Shown here in pieces: positions 43,581 to 55,204 of a DNA stretch of 64,000 bases. The first letter of the stretch is position 1. Every line of letters starts with the position of its first letter. The DNA is from Symsagittifera roscoffensis. Taxonomy: Eukaryota > Xenacoelomorpha > Acoela > Convolutidae. The notes under the pieces are model-generated. The model did no database searches and was not told the DNA's origin. It saw nothing but the letters and a program-made list of their open reading frames with translations. The stretch is taken from contig NC_087068.1 of the NCBI RefSeq assembly GCF_963678635.1, positions 48,253,724 through 48,317,723 of the forward strand, in the 5' to 3' direction. The position numbers and the translations under genes are program-made.

Positions 43581-45600
43581 TCTACGAGTCTTTTAGGGGT
43601 ATAGGATCTCTTTGACCTTTTTCCCAATGGTACCTAGGAACGACCCCCTATACATAACTAATTTAATGGTTGAAGCATATGTGAGTTTTGTACTAGTAAC
43701 GAATCTCTCCCCCTGTTGTGATTAGGTGAAATAGTTTAAAAGGGGAATATGTGCACCCCACCCTCACTATACCATCAGCTCTTCTCATTTCATGTGGTGG
43801 GAACATAATCAAAAGAAGTAGAATGAAGCTTGATACTACCAAAACTGCTCCACCCAAGTACGGTCACGCATCGCATCTATGTTGTCTATTGTCATTTGTT
43901 TATAAAAATACTAGTAAATAAAGAAGAACGCAGGACGTCCTATTCTATTAGTTTTCTATTGGTTTGATAATCTAAATTATTCCTCAGTTATTAATCTATT
44001 TAATGTCGTAACTTTTGTTATTTCAATATTAAGATCAACCTGCGTCTAGACAAGTTATGGAACTTTTAAGCAGTCGATCAGAAATTAAATTCTAAAGTTG
44101 ATCCGATTGGGTGTTAATGAACTTTGCGTTAATATTTTTTACTTTCGTTGATTTTGTGGTTTTTGCGAATGTTTACAAATCACAACTGAGGCGGAAAGTA
44201 AAAATTCGAATCTTTTTCAAAATACCTCGAGCTGCTTCGAGTTTGTCCAAAAACTGTCCTTAATATCCTGGAAACTTAATCAGTAATAGGCTTCTATCGC
44301 AAAATGGCTCTGTGTTATTTTTCAGCTGTTAACCGAAGATCTAATATGATGGCGACTTCCTTAGTCTAGTTTATGCAGATAATTGTCATCTTTCATTTAG
44401 CTCATATGGATCGTAATAATTGATCGTACAATAAAACACTTTAGTCCAAGTAATTTATGGCATACTTTTCACCAATCAGTTTCATTTTCCTAATTGCCTT
44501 CTTTTAGTAAAGAGCGATTGAATTAGGTTAAAAAAGCTGAAATAATGCGACGTAATTAGATCTGAAATCACGTAAAAACTTCTTCGAAAAGAGGTCAAAC
44601 TAAATTGGGTGGCATCACATTCAGTGCCATCTAATTCAATGTCATTAAGTTGAAAATCGAAAAAAAAACAGACAAATTTTTCAGACCAACTTAGAAAATT
44701 TTTAGTTGTTTTTGGAATCCAAATCATGGCTGAAAAGGCTTTGATATGATTCCACATTTGACCTCTACAAGCTTCTTTGCATTAAAGAAAATGCGTTAGA
44801 AAAAAAAACACCCAACGCCATAGTTCCTTCCCACTAAGTGATCGGAATAATAAGATTTTTTATGAAATGACTGATAAAGTTCATTAACATTTTCCAAATT
44901 CACTTCGTAATTGTTCCAGTAGTGCAGTTTAGTTTGATTTGAATCTTAAAAAGCAGTTATTTATATACATCACAGCTTTCGTAAAAAGATAACAAAAAAT
45001 GCTCGGCCCTATGCAAGGAAGTGATGAAAACCTAATTATTTTGTATAATTTATTTGGTAGTTGTTTAAATCGAATCCAAATTTAAATTTGTTTGTTGTAG
45101 TACTGCGTACAGATTACAGAATATTATTATTACGTCAATTCAATTTCCTTATGTATTTATTTTTCCTCAACATTAGATGATAAATGGAGTAGATTTACCC
45201 TGTAAAGATCGATACCAAGCTCGGAAAAAGTAGATACAAGATATCGCTGCGAGATCTAGGGTTGAAACTTATAGTGACGCAAGTTAAAAGGTTGTGGAAA
45301 TGTCCGAGGTCGGATGTTCTTCTATCTCTAACAGTCATGTAATGTAATTACACTTAAGAAATGGAGCGTACAAACTCTAATTGATTGGTGAAATATTAAG
45401 TTATATCAGAACAATTATTTTATTGTATATTGAAATCTGGTTGGGTGCAAATATTTGCTTATTAGCTCTGTCAGAATTGTGGAAAGTTTATCTTCATTAT
45501 AGGTTTTTTTTTCAATTTTCAAAAGTTTCCAAAAATCAATCTCAAACAAGACTATCCAAAAATCAATCTCAAGCTCTCGCTGGTGAAATAATACGACCGA
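43581..45600. other. Non-coding, no gene recognised
   Basis: AT-rich with scattered short ORFs and no motif or repeat that I can support. Confidence 0.45.
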
Positions 45601-45611
45601 AATGAAAACAG

Positions 45612-45920
45612 GTAAATAAGCCGACAGCATTAAAGCCGTAATCTAAATGACAGCATGAAAGCCGGCAGTGTTAAAGTCGACTTCGTTCAATACTGCTACG
45701 ATCAGCATGATTTTTTCCCATAAACTCATGCTGATAGTTAAATTCGCTAACAGAATTGTGAAAGCTATAAATAGCAAATTTACTTATGCGCGCTCGTAGA
45801 TGCTATACAGGTGGTACATGTATGTTATGTTGATGTGTATGGCAAGCGTTTGTACATCGTGATTTTTTCTTCGGCGAAAGTTCTGATGATTTTAAGCATA
45901 TTGGATGTCGGCTTATTTAC
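45612..45920. mobile_element. Inverted-repeat element (MITE), 309 bp
   Basis: GTAAATAAGCCGACA at 45612-45626 has its exact inverted copy at 45906-45920 (15 bp). Inside, ATCAGCATGA and TCATGCTGAT form another perfect 10-bp inverted repeat around 45700-45740. There is no coding capacity. No clear target duplication was found, so the superfamily is undetermined. Confidence 0.75.
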
Positions 45921-46040
45921 TGATGTTTTTCCCTCTCGTATAATTACGCTTGCACGAGCTAGTGTCTTGTTTGAGATTCATTAAAGCCTTTCAGGAATTT
46001 TTTGAAACTTGAAAGAATAAACTTGTACATCAAAAACGTA

Positions 46041-46205
46041 TCAAAACAGATTAATTGGCTCAGCATGTAAAAAAACGGTCAATCAAATTTGTTTTTGTGA
46101 AACAAACTGAAAAGGTTTTGAATCAAAACAGATTAATTTGCTCAGCATGTAGAAAAAACGGTCGATCAAAGTTATTTGTGTGAAACAAACTCAAAAATTT
46201 TTTTA
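46041..46205. repeat. 82-bp tandem duplication
   Basis: TCAAAACAGATTAATT...GCTCAGCATGTA...AAAACGGTC occurs at 46041 and again at 46123, with a few substitutions, ending both times in GTGAAACAAACT. Confidence 0.85.
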
Positions 46206-47460
46206 AAAAGGCTATTTTTTCAAGTTATCTTCACATTAATACCTTTGATCGATTTTTTTCCTACTTGTTGAGCGACTGACTCTGTTCTTCATGTACTTTT
46301 TGATACAGGTTATTGATTTCATGAGTTTTCCTTTGAATATGTTTTGGATCAATTTTTTCGTCAAGTTTTAAAAAAAACTTAATTTGCTTGCCTATTGTAT
46401 TTTACTTCTATTTTTTCGGAGTGTAACCGGACTGTAGATTTCCGAATCAATCACTTTGTTCAAGGATGATTTTGGTGGTCATCTCCAAATCTGTTCTTTT
46501 GTCAAGCAACAACCATTTTTGAGAATGTCTGCATTGCATGTACCCACTCTATTCGAAATTTGCTTTTATGTTCGCTGTAACTTTACCTACTCCGATGTTA
46601 TAATTTTAGGTTTTTGTTCTATTTTATTTTTATCTTTGGCTTAAAAGGTTTCGGTTTATATTATATCGGCTTACTGGTTGTTTTATTGTGTCGTTTGAGC
46701 CGCAAAAAAATGGGTTTTGAGTGGGACTACGAAAACATTTTTTGTCTTGTGTGTTTTATCAAATTTTGTTCCCATTTGTTACCGCTTGGCGTTTTTTCGA
46801 AGCTAGCTTCACATTCAATTGTTTTTTTTTCACATCAAGTGTTTTCTTTATGTACTTCACCCAACACAAATTAAGACAACTTTTTGTAGAGATGCTGTTT
46901 TTTCGACGTTTTTTCAATATATTTTTCGACCGGCGTTTGCGGGTTCTTCGCATTTATGCAGTTTTTTTTATGCAGTCGACTAGTTTTTTGCGGCATTTAA
47001 TTGAGAAGATAGTTACCATGTTTTTGAATTATATTTTAAGTAGAGGGAAAGTATTACATTACCCTTAAATAGTTTATCTTTTTTTTCCGTTTTTTGACGA
47101 AACGGTTTGTTCTTAAATGTTTTCGGCTACTGTAAGTTGAAATGGGTGCTTTTTTGTCTGATTTGAAAAAAAAGAATCAGTAAGCTGTAGGTTTTGAATT
47201 ATTTTTCCTCTATCTATGCGATAAACAAATTTTTGTCGCCTGTTTTATAATTTGTTGCATTGCAGTTATTTGCTGAGAAGACTTCGGAATCAGACTAAAA
47301 ACGGCTGAAATTTTTGCACGTAAGTTTTTTTGATTGTTTAGTTTCTGATTTTCCTTGATTTTTTTTAAAAATCTTAGTTTGCTGTATCCTTCTGCGACAA
47401 TTTTTATTTTCCATGAAATCTATATTGTGAAATTTTGCTGCCACAGTTGTTGACGTAACT
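46206..47460. other. Non-coding, no gene recognised
   Basis: T-rich on the plus strand. The ORFs at 46614-46874 and 46721-47068 are Phe-rich and read as noise. Confidence 0.45.
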
Positions 47461-47464
47461 CATT

Positions 47465-47560
47465 ATTACCCTTGCGATAAACAAGGGTATTGCAATTGTG
47501 TACCAGACTTTTTCCCCGTAAAAAACGTTGTTCACAGGATCTCCAGTTACAAGATGTTCA
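47465..47560 (+). repeat. Hairpin repeat (SINE-like family), copy
   Basis: ACCCTTGCGATAAACAAGGGT, TGTGTACCAGACTTTTTCC and CGTTGTTCACAGG match the family at 25545, 31475 and 31790. Confidence 0.8.
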
Positions 47561-48639
47561 ATTTTATCCAAATTACACGTTGAACAGCTGTAATTTAAAA
47601 GCCGATCTAGAGCTTCTGAAGTGATATTGAAGTGTTATAGCTAAAAGCAGATATAAGTTTTTTGGCTTAATTGTTTTTGTCCCAATTTCTGGTCGAGTTA
47701 CTTGCCGGATGTTCTGTTTCTGTTATTTTTTGATACATTTTTGAAGTTTTTTTTCTGTTTTTTCAAGAGGTTTAACTAAATATATGGTTTCTTGGATTTT
47801 ATACATCAAAACTTTGTTGGAAAAGAAAACTTCAAAGTTTTCTGTTCTTTTTTGTGCATTCTATTTCTAGTTTCTTCGGATGCATGGTATCTGATATTTT
47901 TTCTGTTCTAAAAGTGCTTGAAATTGGTTTCAGTTTCAATTATTTTTGTGTGTTTTAGATTAGCAGTTGCTGGCATAGAGTCTTGTTTTAACATGCGACT
48001 GTTTTCGACTACTTCATAAATTTCCAGATATATTTTTTTAAATTTGCCTTGACTCTTGTGTCGACGAAAGAATGTGGCTAGTATATCAGGCTGCTTAGGA
48101 CGTTGGATAAAGGTATTCACTCGCAGTTCCAAGTATAAATTGATTTATTCGCGTCTATAAGCACTATCTTTGGGTCAACAAATTTTCCTGATTTCAATTT
48201 AGAATCGTTTCTCAACTGTTGTTTGCCGTTTTCGCCATTTTTACATAACGGAGCGTAGTGTTCTATTACTGTATTATTTTTTCCAACCCAGATCCCAAAT
48301 AAAAGTGTCCATCATTTAGTGACAGTGGCATTTCTATATCTGGTTTATTTTTTGCTGCATAGAACTATTCTATTTTAGTTTTTTTGGTGGCTTTTTTCTG
48401 TTCGATAGAAGACAGGTTATATGAAAGTGATTTGGTTTTTCTTGATTTTTTTTATTTGAGATTCTTTGGAAAGTTTTTTTTTCTATTTGCGGAAAGTTTT
48501 TAATTTTCTTTGAACACAGTTCCAATTTTCTAAAACAAATCCTTGTAAAGACCGGCTACTCTTCTGTGTGTCTCACCCGACTTTCTACGACTTTCGAAAG
48601 GTTTTTAAGGAACCTCCGGAAGGCATTTTCAACCTTTTT
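47561..48639. other. Non-coding, no gene recognised
   Basis: AT-rich with a few short ORFs; no supported feature. Confidence 0.45.
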
Positions 48640-49300
48640 TTTAAATTGTTTTCTTTCTCGAAAACAACTCTACCGAATCTGAGGTTAAATGTTTCATCAA
48701 CAGATCGTGCAAAGTGGATCTTCTCTGTTTAACTGGTGTTACCCTAATTTTTTGGTGAAAAATAGTAATGGCCTTGAGAATGTACAGATTTGAAATTTTG
48801 ACTTTTTAGAAGTTTTTGGACTTTTCTCGAAAACTTATTTGCCGAATCTGAGATAAAAGGTTAATTGGTAAAAACAAGCAGTAGAAGCAGTCATCTACGC
48901 CCTTTTGAGAAAAATTAGTCAGATCGTTTTTTGGAGTCTTTTATGGAAACCTACCCTGCCAAATCTGAGATACAGGGTTCAATAGGAAGATCAGGTTCTA
49001 AGAAATTTCTCTGCATAATGGTTACGCTCTTTTTTTTTGTAAAAACGCAATGTTGAACTTGGTTAAGTCCCAGTTTTGAAATGTTTCGAGTTTTCTCGAA
49101 AATTACTCTGCCAAATCTAAGATTAAAGGTTCAATCGAAAGAATGTGTGCTAGGAGTTATCTCTGCATAGCGGCTAATCTGCATAGCGGCTATTTTTTGA
49201 CTTTTTTGTTTGAAAATTTATGGTGCCAAATCTGAAGGTTTAATCAAAAGAACACGCTATAAGGATATCCCCTGCATAATTGAGTTTTTCCATTTTTGGG
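48640..49300 (+). repeat. Degenerate tandem array (related to 20850-21500)
   Basis: The phrase TCTCGAAAACNNNYYTRCCRAATCTGAG recurs near 48660, 48829, 48948, 49098 and 49211, followed by GGTTCAATCRAAAGA and CTCTGCATAAYGGTTACGCT text. Spacing of 113-169 bp shows unequal decay of an ancient array. Confidence 0.75.
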
Positions 49301-49564
49301 AGGGAATCCGCTATGGACTTTGGAATTTTTGACTTTTTACCGCTCCAATTTTGAAATAATGAAATTTCTCAAAGGGAGATATTTTAATCTCCCCTGCAAA
49401 AGTGTGCTCACCATACCTTTAACCATCAGCAAAGAGCTTGGAAAATGTTCAATTTCGACATTCCGTCAATTTTCGAAAATTACGCATTACCTTTTGTATC
49501 AGTACATTTTTTCTAAATGTTTTCAAACAGGTGCCCGTAGCTTTGACTGCGCCTTGAGTGCTTA

Positions 49565-49640
49565 ACTAGCCATGGCGCAGAAGCTAGGACGTGGCGCTTG
49601 ATCTCGAGGCTTGGGGGTTCGATTACGGCGCATAGCAGAA
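49565..49640 (+). repeat. tRNA-like unit (probable SINE head)
   Basis: TGGCGCAGAAGCTAGGACG resembles an A-box arm, and GGGGGTTCGATTACGGC resembles a B-box arm, about 35 bp apart. Stems are imperfect, so a working tRNA is unlikely. Confidence 0.5.
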
Positions 49641-50404
49641 TTGTTTTGTTAGTCCTACCTTTTCGTTCCCTTTTTTTTTTTTACCTTTTGACCCTTTGAG
49701 CTATTTTTACCCTTATCTTGCTTGTGCTGGCGAAGTTCAGCTCCGCCTTTGCGTTAAAAAGACTGAAATATGCACTAACCCGCCATAGGTCATCTGTGAT
49801 TCAGTACTTATTCTGTTTTAAGGCTTGTTGGCGCAACTCATGTGCTCAGCTCAGCCGTCGATATTTGAAATAAGATTCGATATTTAAAGTTTGCTGAACG
49901 TTTTCTCAATTAATTTTGTTAATTTCTTCCTAGTGGATCGGGAATGGTTATCTTTGAAACCAGTTTTTCATGCCAATTATATCAAAAATTCTGAAAAAAC
50001 GTTGTCTATGTTTTTTTTATGTTCATGTTGTGATGTATTATTTGTCTATAAAAACGCTATTCTTTTGCTAATAACAATATCAAACTCACATTGGTGCGTG
50101 GTTTTAGTTCTTAAATAGAGTAACAGCATGTGTCACTTGGAAGAGACGATATTTTTTTCGGAAGAACGGAATTAAAATGACTTGCTATCTTCGTCAAGCA
50201 GATTGATTGAATCTACCTGCAAACCATTTCAAACGTACAATTTGTTTATTCGAAAATATTTATTCGAGAAAACGATAACTACATCCGGAACTCGGATGTT
50301 TTTATGTACCGGATTAGACACCACGAGGAGGCTTGTGAGGTCAGACAATTTATCCATATGTTTTTCTTATTCTGGTTCGAGCTGCTAAGAAATTGTATCT
50401 AAAA
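49641..50404. other. Non-coding, no gene recognised
   Basis: A GGCGAAGTTCAGCTCCGCC hairpin word near 49732 is part of the dispersed GCGAAGCT family. Nothing else is supported. Confidence 0.45.
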
Positions 50405-50700
50405 CTTTCACGTTTAAACTTTATGAGCTACCTAAACACGTGAGCGTGATGAGAGGATCTTGGAAAGGTTATGCGATTTTTCGGTGTTTTTAACTCTATC
50501 TTGATTATTCCTCGCTCGAACATACAAGTTCATATCTTGAAAATACAAGCTGGAATTTTCAAAGCCTCGCTAAAGCTTCGTATAAATTTAATACCCCGAA
50601 AAATCGCAAAACCTTTCAAGGATCCTCTAATCACTCTCAGTTGAATATAGTAAAATACCAGCTAGCGTTTAGGTGGTACATAACGTTTAGAAACTTCTCG
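50405..50700. mobile_element. Long inverted-repeat (foldback-like) element
   Basis: The left arm has CTACCTAAAC near 50430, then GATGAGAGGATC and AAAGGTTATGCGATTTTTCGG at about 50448-50490. The right arm has the reverse complements: CCGAAAAATCGCAAAACCTTT at about 50590, GGATCCTCTAATCAC and GTTTAGGTGGTAC to about 50680. Arms are about 70-90 bp at roughly 80 percent identity around a loop of about 100 bp. No coding sequence. Confidence 0.75.
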
Positions 50701-51351
50701 TTTACAAAAGAATTCTCGTATCATAAAATACTCGGAAAAAAATATTTTTTTTTCACGCTATTTTAACAACAAAGTGACATATTCTGAGTCTGATAACGCA
50801 ATAATAAAAGCAAATTGATTAATTTGAAACTGTTTTTTGCAATTTTCGCTGAAAAGCACGAAATTTTTCCCTGTCCAGACATTTGCGTCCCAGACATTTA
50901 TGTTCCGGCAAAAACTGACAAAACTGCTCCAATACATTTGGTTCCCAAAAAAAATTGTCCCCAATTTGACCGGGCAATTGCCGCGCTAGTTAGCGACTAG
51001 TTTGATTGGATAAGTTTTTAAAAGGGGGGTTAGTTCCATGAGGCCTTGCAACTGTGCGATTAGACCAGAATTTTTTTGAGTACCATATTGCTCAAATCAT
51101 TTACACATACCTACACAATAACTGCCTCATTGATTGTTTTTTGCTAAACGTAGGCATGAGTGTCATTATTTTTGCTCTTGAGTTCGTGTTATTAATTGAA
51201 ATCCATATGACAAATAAAAACAACGAATTGCGTTCATGCATACGCATACTTCGAACATCGAATTTAAAGACACCTCAATTTCGTGGCATTATGTTTTGTC
51301 TACTTGCAGTGGCCGTGCGCGTAGTTTGTAAGAGAACGTCAGTATTATAAG
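50701..51351. other. Non-coding, no gene recognised
   Basis: Short ORFs only. It may include the 5' flank of the MULE remnant, but no terminal inverted repeat was identified. Confidence 0.4.
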
Positions 51352-52130
51352 TTATAGTCATTTTCCGGATCCAGTCGATATTGAGAACGGAAATTCAGAA
51401 CAGCCCTCAAAATACGACCAGTCGTTGCACATGAGCCACCGCGTCAAACGATTCTCTCTGTCCAAAGAGACATCAACAGAGGTACTGCAGCAGTTTTCTC
51501 TGGCTAATCGGCCAAGCAGAGTACCGTTAACAGAGCAAAAACATGAAAGACGGTCCAGCATTCAGGAACCAAAATCCTCGACTTATTTTGAACTGCCAAA
51601 GGTGCTGAAAGTGACACAGTGGCAAGCGCTTCCTTCATTTTGACTCTAGACTTAGTGATACGAAGCGAATAATAGTTTTCGCTACGCTTCCAAATCTAGA
51701 TCTCTTTTTATTGGTGTTGATGATTGGTACTGCGATGACACCTTCTATACGGTACCGAGTGTGTTCTGTCAGATATACACTATACACTTGCGTTCAAGTA
51801 CCACTTTCTTGCCAGTAAATGACGTATATACTGCTTTTCAAACTCTTCAGAAGACATGCCCAGAGACAGCCGACCCAATCTTCAATTACTTTTAGGACAT
51901 TTACATTGGTCGACACGAAATTGAGATTGTCAAAATACCAGATTCGACATTGAAGCTGGAGTTGTCATCAACGTTTTATAACCGGGCGTCCGAGAACCAA
52001 CAATGCTGTTGAAGGTTGGAATAGCAACTTCGTTAAACTCCGGAACACAAGCACTCAATTTTTCTAAAGCTGGTTGAAAGGTTTCAGGTTGGACAAAAAA
52101 TGCTGAAATCTTGATTGAAAGTATATGTGC
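51352..52130 (+). pseudogene. Decayed MULE-type transposase
   Basis: Three plus-strand frames give the order expected for a metazoan Mutator-like (MULE) transposase. An N-terminal part is open from about 51352 to TGA 51641-51643. KRIIVFATLPNLDLF follows at 51663. WYCDDTFYTVPSVFCQIYTIH at about 51725 corresponds to the usual W-x-x-DGTF...P..F.Q.Y.IH block with the first catalytic Asp. Finally RPRTNNAVEGWNSNF at about 51987 corresponds to the conserved RTNN-x-VEG motif near the C-terminus. Frames change at least twice and stops intervene, so it is inactive. A FLYWCH domain, often fused to such transposases, was not seen. Confidence 0.8.
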
Positions 52131-54990
52131 TGGGCAAACTCTCGTTTAAAAAAAAACTCTTTATGTCAAGTTTGACAAGAAAATTTTGACAAAAAGTTAA
52201 TTGAGGTCTATGACCCAAATAAAATTCGGATTTTCCTAAAGGGGGTGCTGCAGCGTTAAGTAACTTTGATTCAAACTCGATTTGTTTTTCTAAGCTTATT
52301 TTGCATAGCAGTAAAGTTCAATAATTTTTCTAAGTTGAACTTTTTCCTAGATTTTTTCAAAATTGAGCGAGACACGTTTTGAAAACGGCAAAGTGATCTA
52401 TGTAATCAGGTTTTTCCCATGCCCTTCCCTTTTAGCCCGGACGAGTCTACACATTTCGTTTTTATCCCCAATTTACCCTATTTGGTTTTTTCAATTTGAA
52501 CTTTCATCCAAATAAGAAAATTCTTCTTGAAACTTTGACTGCTCCGCCCGGCCTAACTCGCTTTATTATTTTTTCTAAAAATTGGGTTTTGATTTGACTG
52601 TTCTAGGGTTATTTTTTACTCATAGAATTTTTATGTAGAGCAATAAAAACCGCAAAAAATCAAAGCTTTGAAGATCACAGGGTCCAATACAAAAATTAAT
52701 TTTGCGAAACAGTTTCGGACACTTTTGTCTGGGATATAAATGTCTGGTACACTTTTTTGAATTCCGGACTGTTTTGTCAAGGACACAAATTTCTATGCAC
52801 CAATACATTGTGTGTTCATTGTCGCAGTTTGGCCGAATTGGCATTTTTCAAACCCCCACAACTTAACGAAAAATGGTCACAGGTAAAAATCGAACTTTTT
52901 AGCTGAACACACCTTTAAGAAGAATGTTTGTAAATTTTTTCAAAACTGACTTGTTAAAAAGTCGAAATTGGGCTAGAGGAAAAAATACCCCGAGCACAAG
53001 TTTTCCGCCATTTTCTTTGAAGCCGGAACAATTACAAGAAACTTCACGGAAAGTGAATAGCTTTGTGACTCAAAAGAAGCGTCAGTTAACTTCGACGATC
53101 ATCATATTTGTTTGCTTTTTCTCCTTGTTTATAAGCACCTATCCGTTATAACAATTCTTATTTTCATAGACTTGCTTTGAAAAAAGAGAAGCGAACAAAA
53201 ATCAGAGGCCAAGATTTAAACATTTCAGTGCTGAATTTTATTGGTACCACAACATAAATTTTTGTGGCCAATACTGTCTAACTGTCAGAGGTGTACAAAC
53301 ATTTATTTTTTCCCTGGTCTTTCATTTTTTCAGTTTGTAACGACAAATTTTCAGCTTCTTTTACCGACTCAATAAATATTGAGCTTACAGAGGAGAAAAA
53401 TTTTAGTAGCATCTAAAGGTATAATTTATCCACAAGACGAATTCGGTTTACAAATAGCACCGGGGCGTCTTTGGTATCTAATGATACCTTTAAAGCCTGG
53501 ATATTTGGGTCTTGTTCAGCTGATTTGCACGCAAAATAGATATCCCCATTCATTTGATCTGCTGTGACTCGACAAATTTTTTAGTAATCTCCAAACAAGC
53601 CAGAGTTAACGGATTTGAAACAAGGAAACATATTCTGATTACATATAATCGAAATTCTCAAATAGCCTAAAATTACTAATTTTAAAGTTTTTTTCTTAGT
53701 TCTAGATTTGTTTTGATGAGAATTCAAAGATTTAATTACAGGCAAGTGTCATAGTTTATGCTAAATTAATTTAAATTAAATTAAAAATTCCAGCTAGCAT
53801 TATCAATGACATTTACAGCAATAATTTTTTATAGCAAAATTTTTTTGTCCACCTAGCATCAACGCTAGGCACAAGGCCCGTAAGATGTTGGCCATAGATA
53901 AACAAGTAATTAATCAAGTTGGCTCAAATTAATCATTTAACGACAAAAATGATTGCTTGTTTTAACTCTTCTGTAAGTTTTAATTAAAATAACTTTTCTT
54001 TTATTCACATCAAATCATACTGTCAAACTATCGCAGAATGTTCTATTGATGTGTTAAGAAACTTGAATCGTGAGCACTCGTACTTTTTTTTCACCAAAGC
54101 GAGACATGGAAGGAAAATCATTTAACAGAGTTTTCTTCGATCAGAAGTTTTGCTGATAGGTTTCCAAAGAGATCCACTGTCAAAGATCCACTGTCAAAGA
54201 TCCATTATAGAGCGAATTTTTTATGCGTTCACTCTTCACTCGATTAAAAATGAAAATATTTTAAAAAAATGATGCATTTAAAAAAATCTCAAGTAGTTCT
54301 GGGCTTTTTGATTTGGTCGGAACAAGTCCTTGTGTTTGCACAGCAACCGGGTGTTGTTGTTTGAACCAGTTTTTTTTTTTATCCTTTACCTAAAATGTGC
54401 CTTTAAAAAATGAATTTAGCTATTACGAATAATATGAAGACAAATATTTAAACTTCATTGTTTCTTTCAAAGAAATAGTTTCCGGTAATCGGTAAACTTA
54501 AAAAAAAGAATCTAAATCACATTTCAAATCTAAAATTCAAATCCTTTTTTTTTCTGTATTGCATTCGAGGTAAAACTACTGTTCCTTTGTTGTAAAAATA
54601 AATAAATAATTAATTAATTGTCGTTCCTGCGATTCGCAGAGGATCTATGAAAGGCTTTGCAGCCTGTCTAAGATTAGTCAATTTCTCTTATTTCCCCACA
54701 TTCCAGACTGAGTTATTTCGTTGAGCGAAGCTCTGTTTTTGCAACTCAAGGTCGTTTTTTTGCGTCTAGAACTATCACGTGGTACCACTATTGCAGCCGA
54801 AATCGGTCAGGCTGTGGTAGACCTGAAGCTGGAGGTGAAGAGATAACAGATTTTTTAAAGATACGGCACTTGTATTCTAGTGTGAATCGACCAATAAACG
54901 AGAGCTGATCAATTTGTTACCTAAAACTGCTGGTGCGCCCTGGTTAAGTTACTACTTGAAATTTTTTGATTATTTTACGGGCTGACAATT
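52131..54990. other. Non-coding, no gene recognised
   Basis: One TGTTCCGACCA-family word in reverse (GGTCGGAACAAG) lies near 54314, and an AAAGATCCACTGTC tandem near 54170-54200. The ORF at 53379-53567 is more protein-like than its surroundings but has no recognised match. Confidence 0.45.
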
Positions 54991-54999
54991 TTTGCCTCA

Positions 55000-55100
55000 G
55001 ACGCTGGCAACACGAGCACGGGTCTTGATAAGCCTAGAACCACAGACCTCTCGACTAAGAGGCAGACACTTAGCCACTTCACCATCGTTGGTTCTGAAAA
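55000..55100 (-). repeat. tRNA-like remnant
   Basis: On the minus strand, GATGGTGAAGTGGCTAAGTG resembles a tRNA A-box arm, CTCTTAGTCGAGAG an anticodon-like hairpin, and GTGGTTCTAGGC a degraded B-box. The T-stem does not pair, so this is a tRNA pseudogene or SINE, close upstream of CKAP5. Confidence 0.5.
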
Positions 55101-55140
55101 GGAATTGATTTCTAATATATGTGTGACTTTTCCTATAACC

Positions 55141-55204
55141 TGCTTTGTGTTTTCAGTTATTGTATAGTCCCCTCGATTGCCCCTACGATTGAGCTCTGTT
55201 CACA
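55141..55204 (+). promoter_or_regulatory. Splice acceptor-like site in CKAP5 5' leader
   Basis: CTTTGTGTTTTCAG ends at 55156, 48 nt before the CKAP5 ATG. It is a good 3' splice site with a pyrimidine tract. It could end a 5' UTR intron or receive a spliced leader. Confidence 0.45.

Noticed and set aside
46614-47068. Membrane-protein genes from Phe/Leu-rich ORFs
   Set aside because: Such ORFs arise throughout the T-rich strand, lack start context and conserved motifs, and overlap one another.
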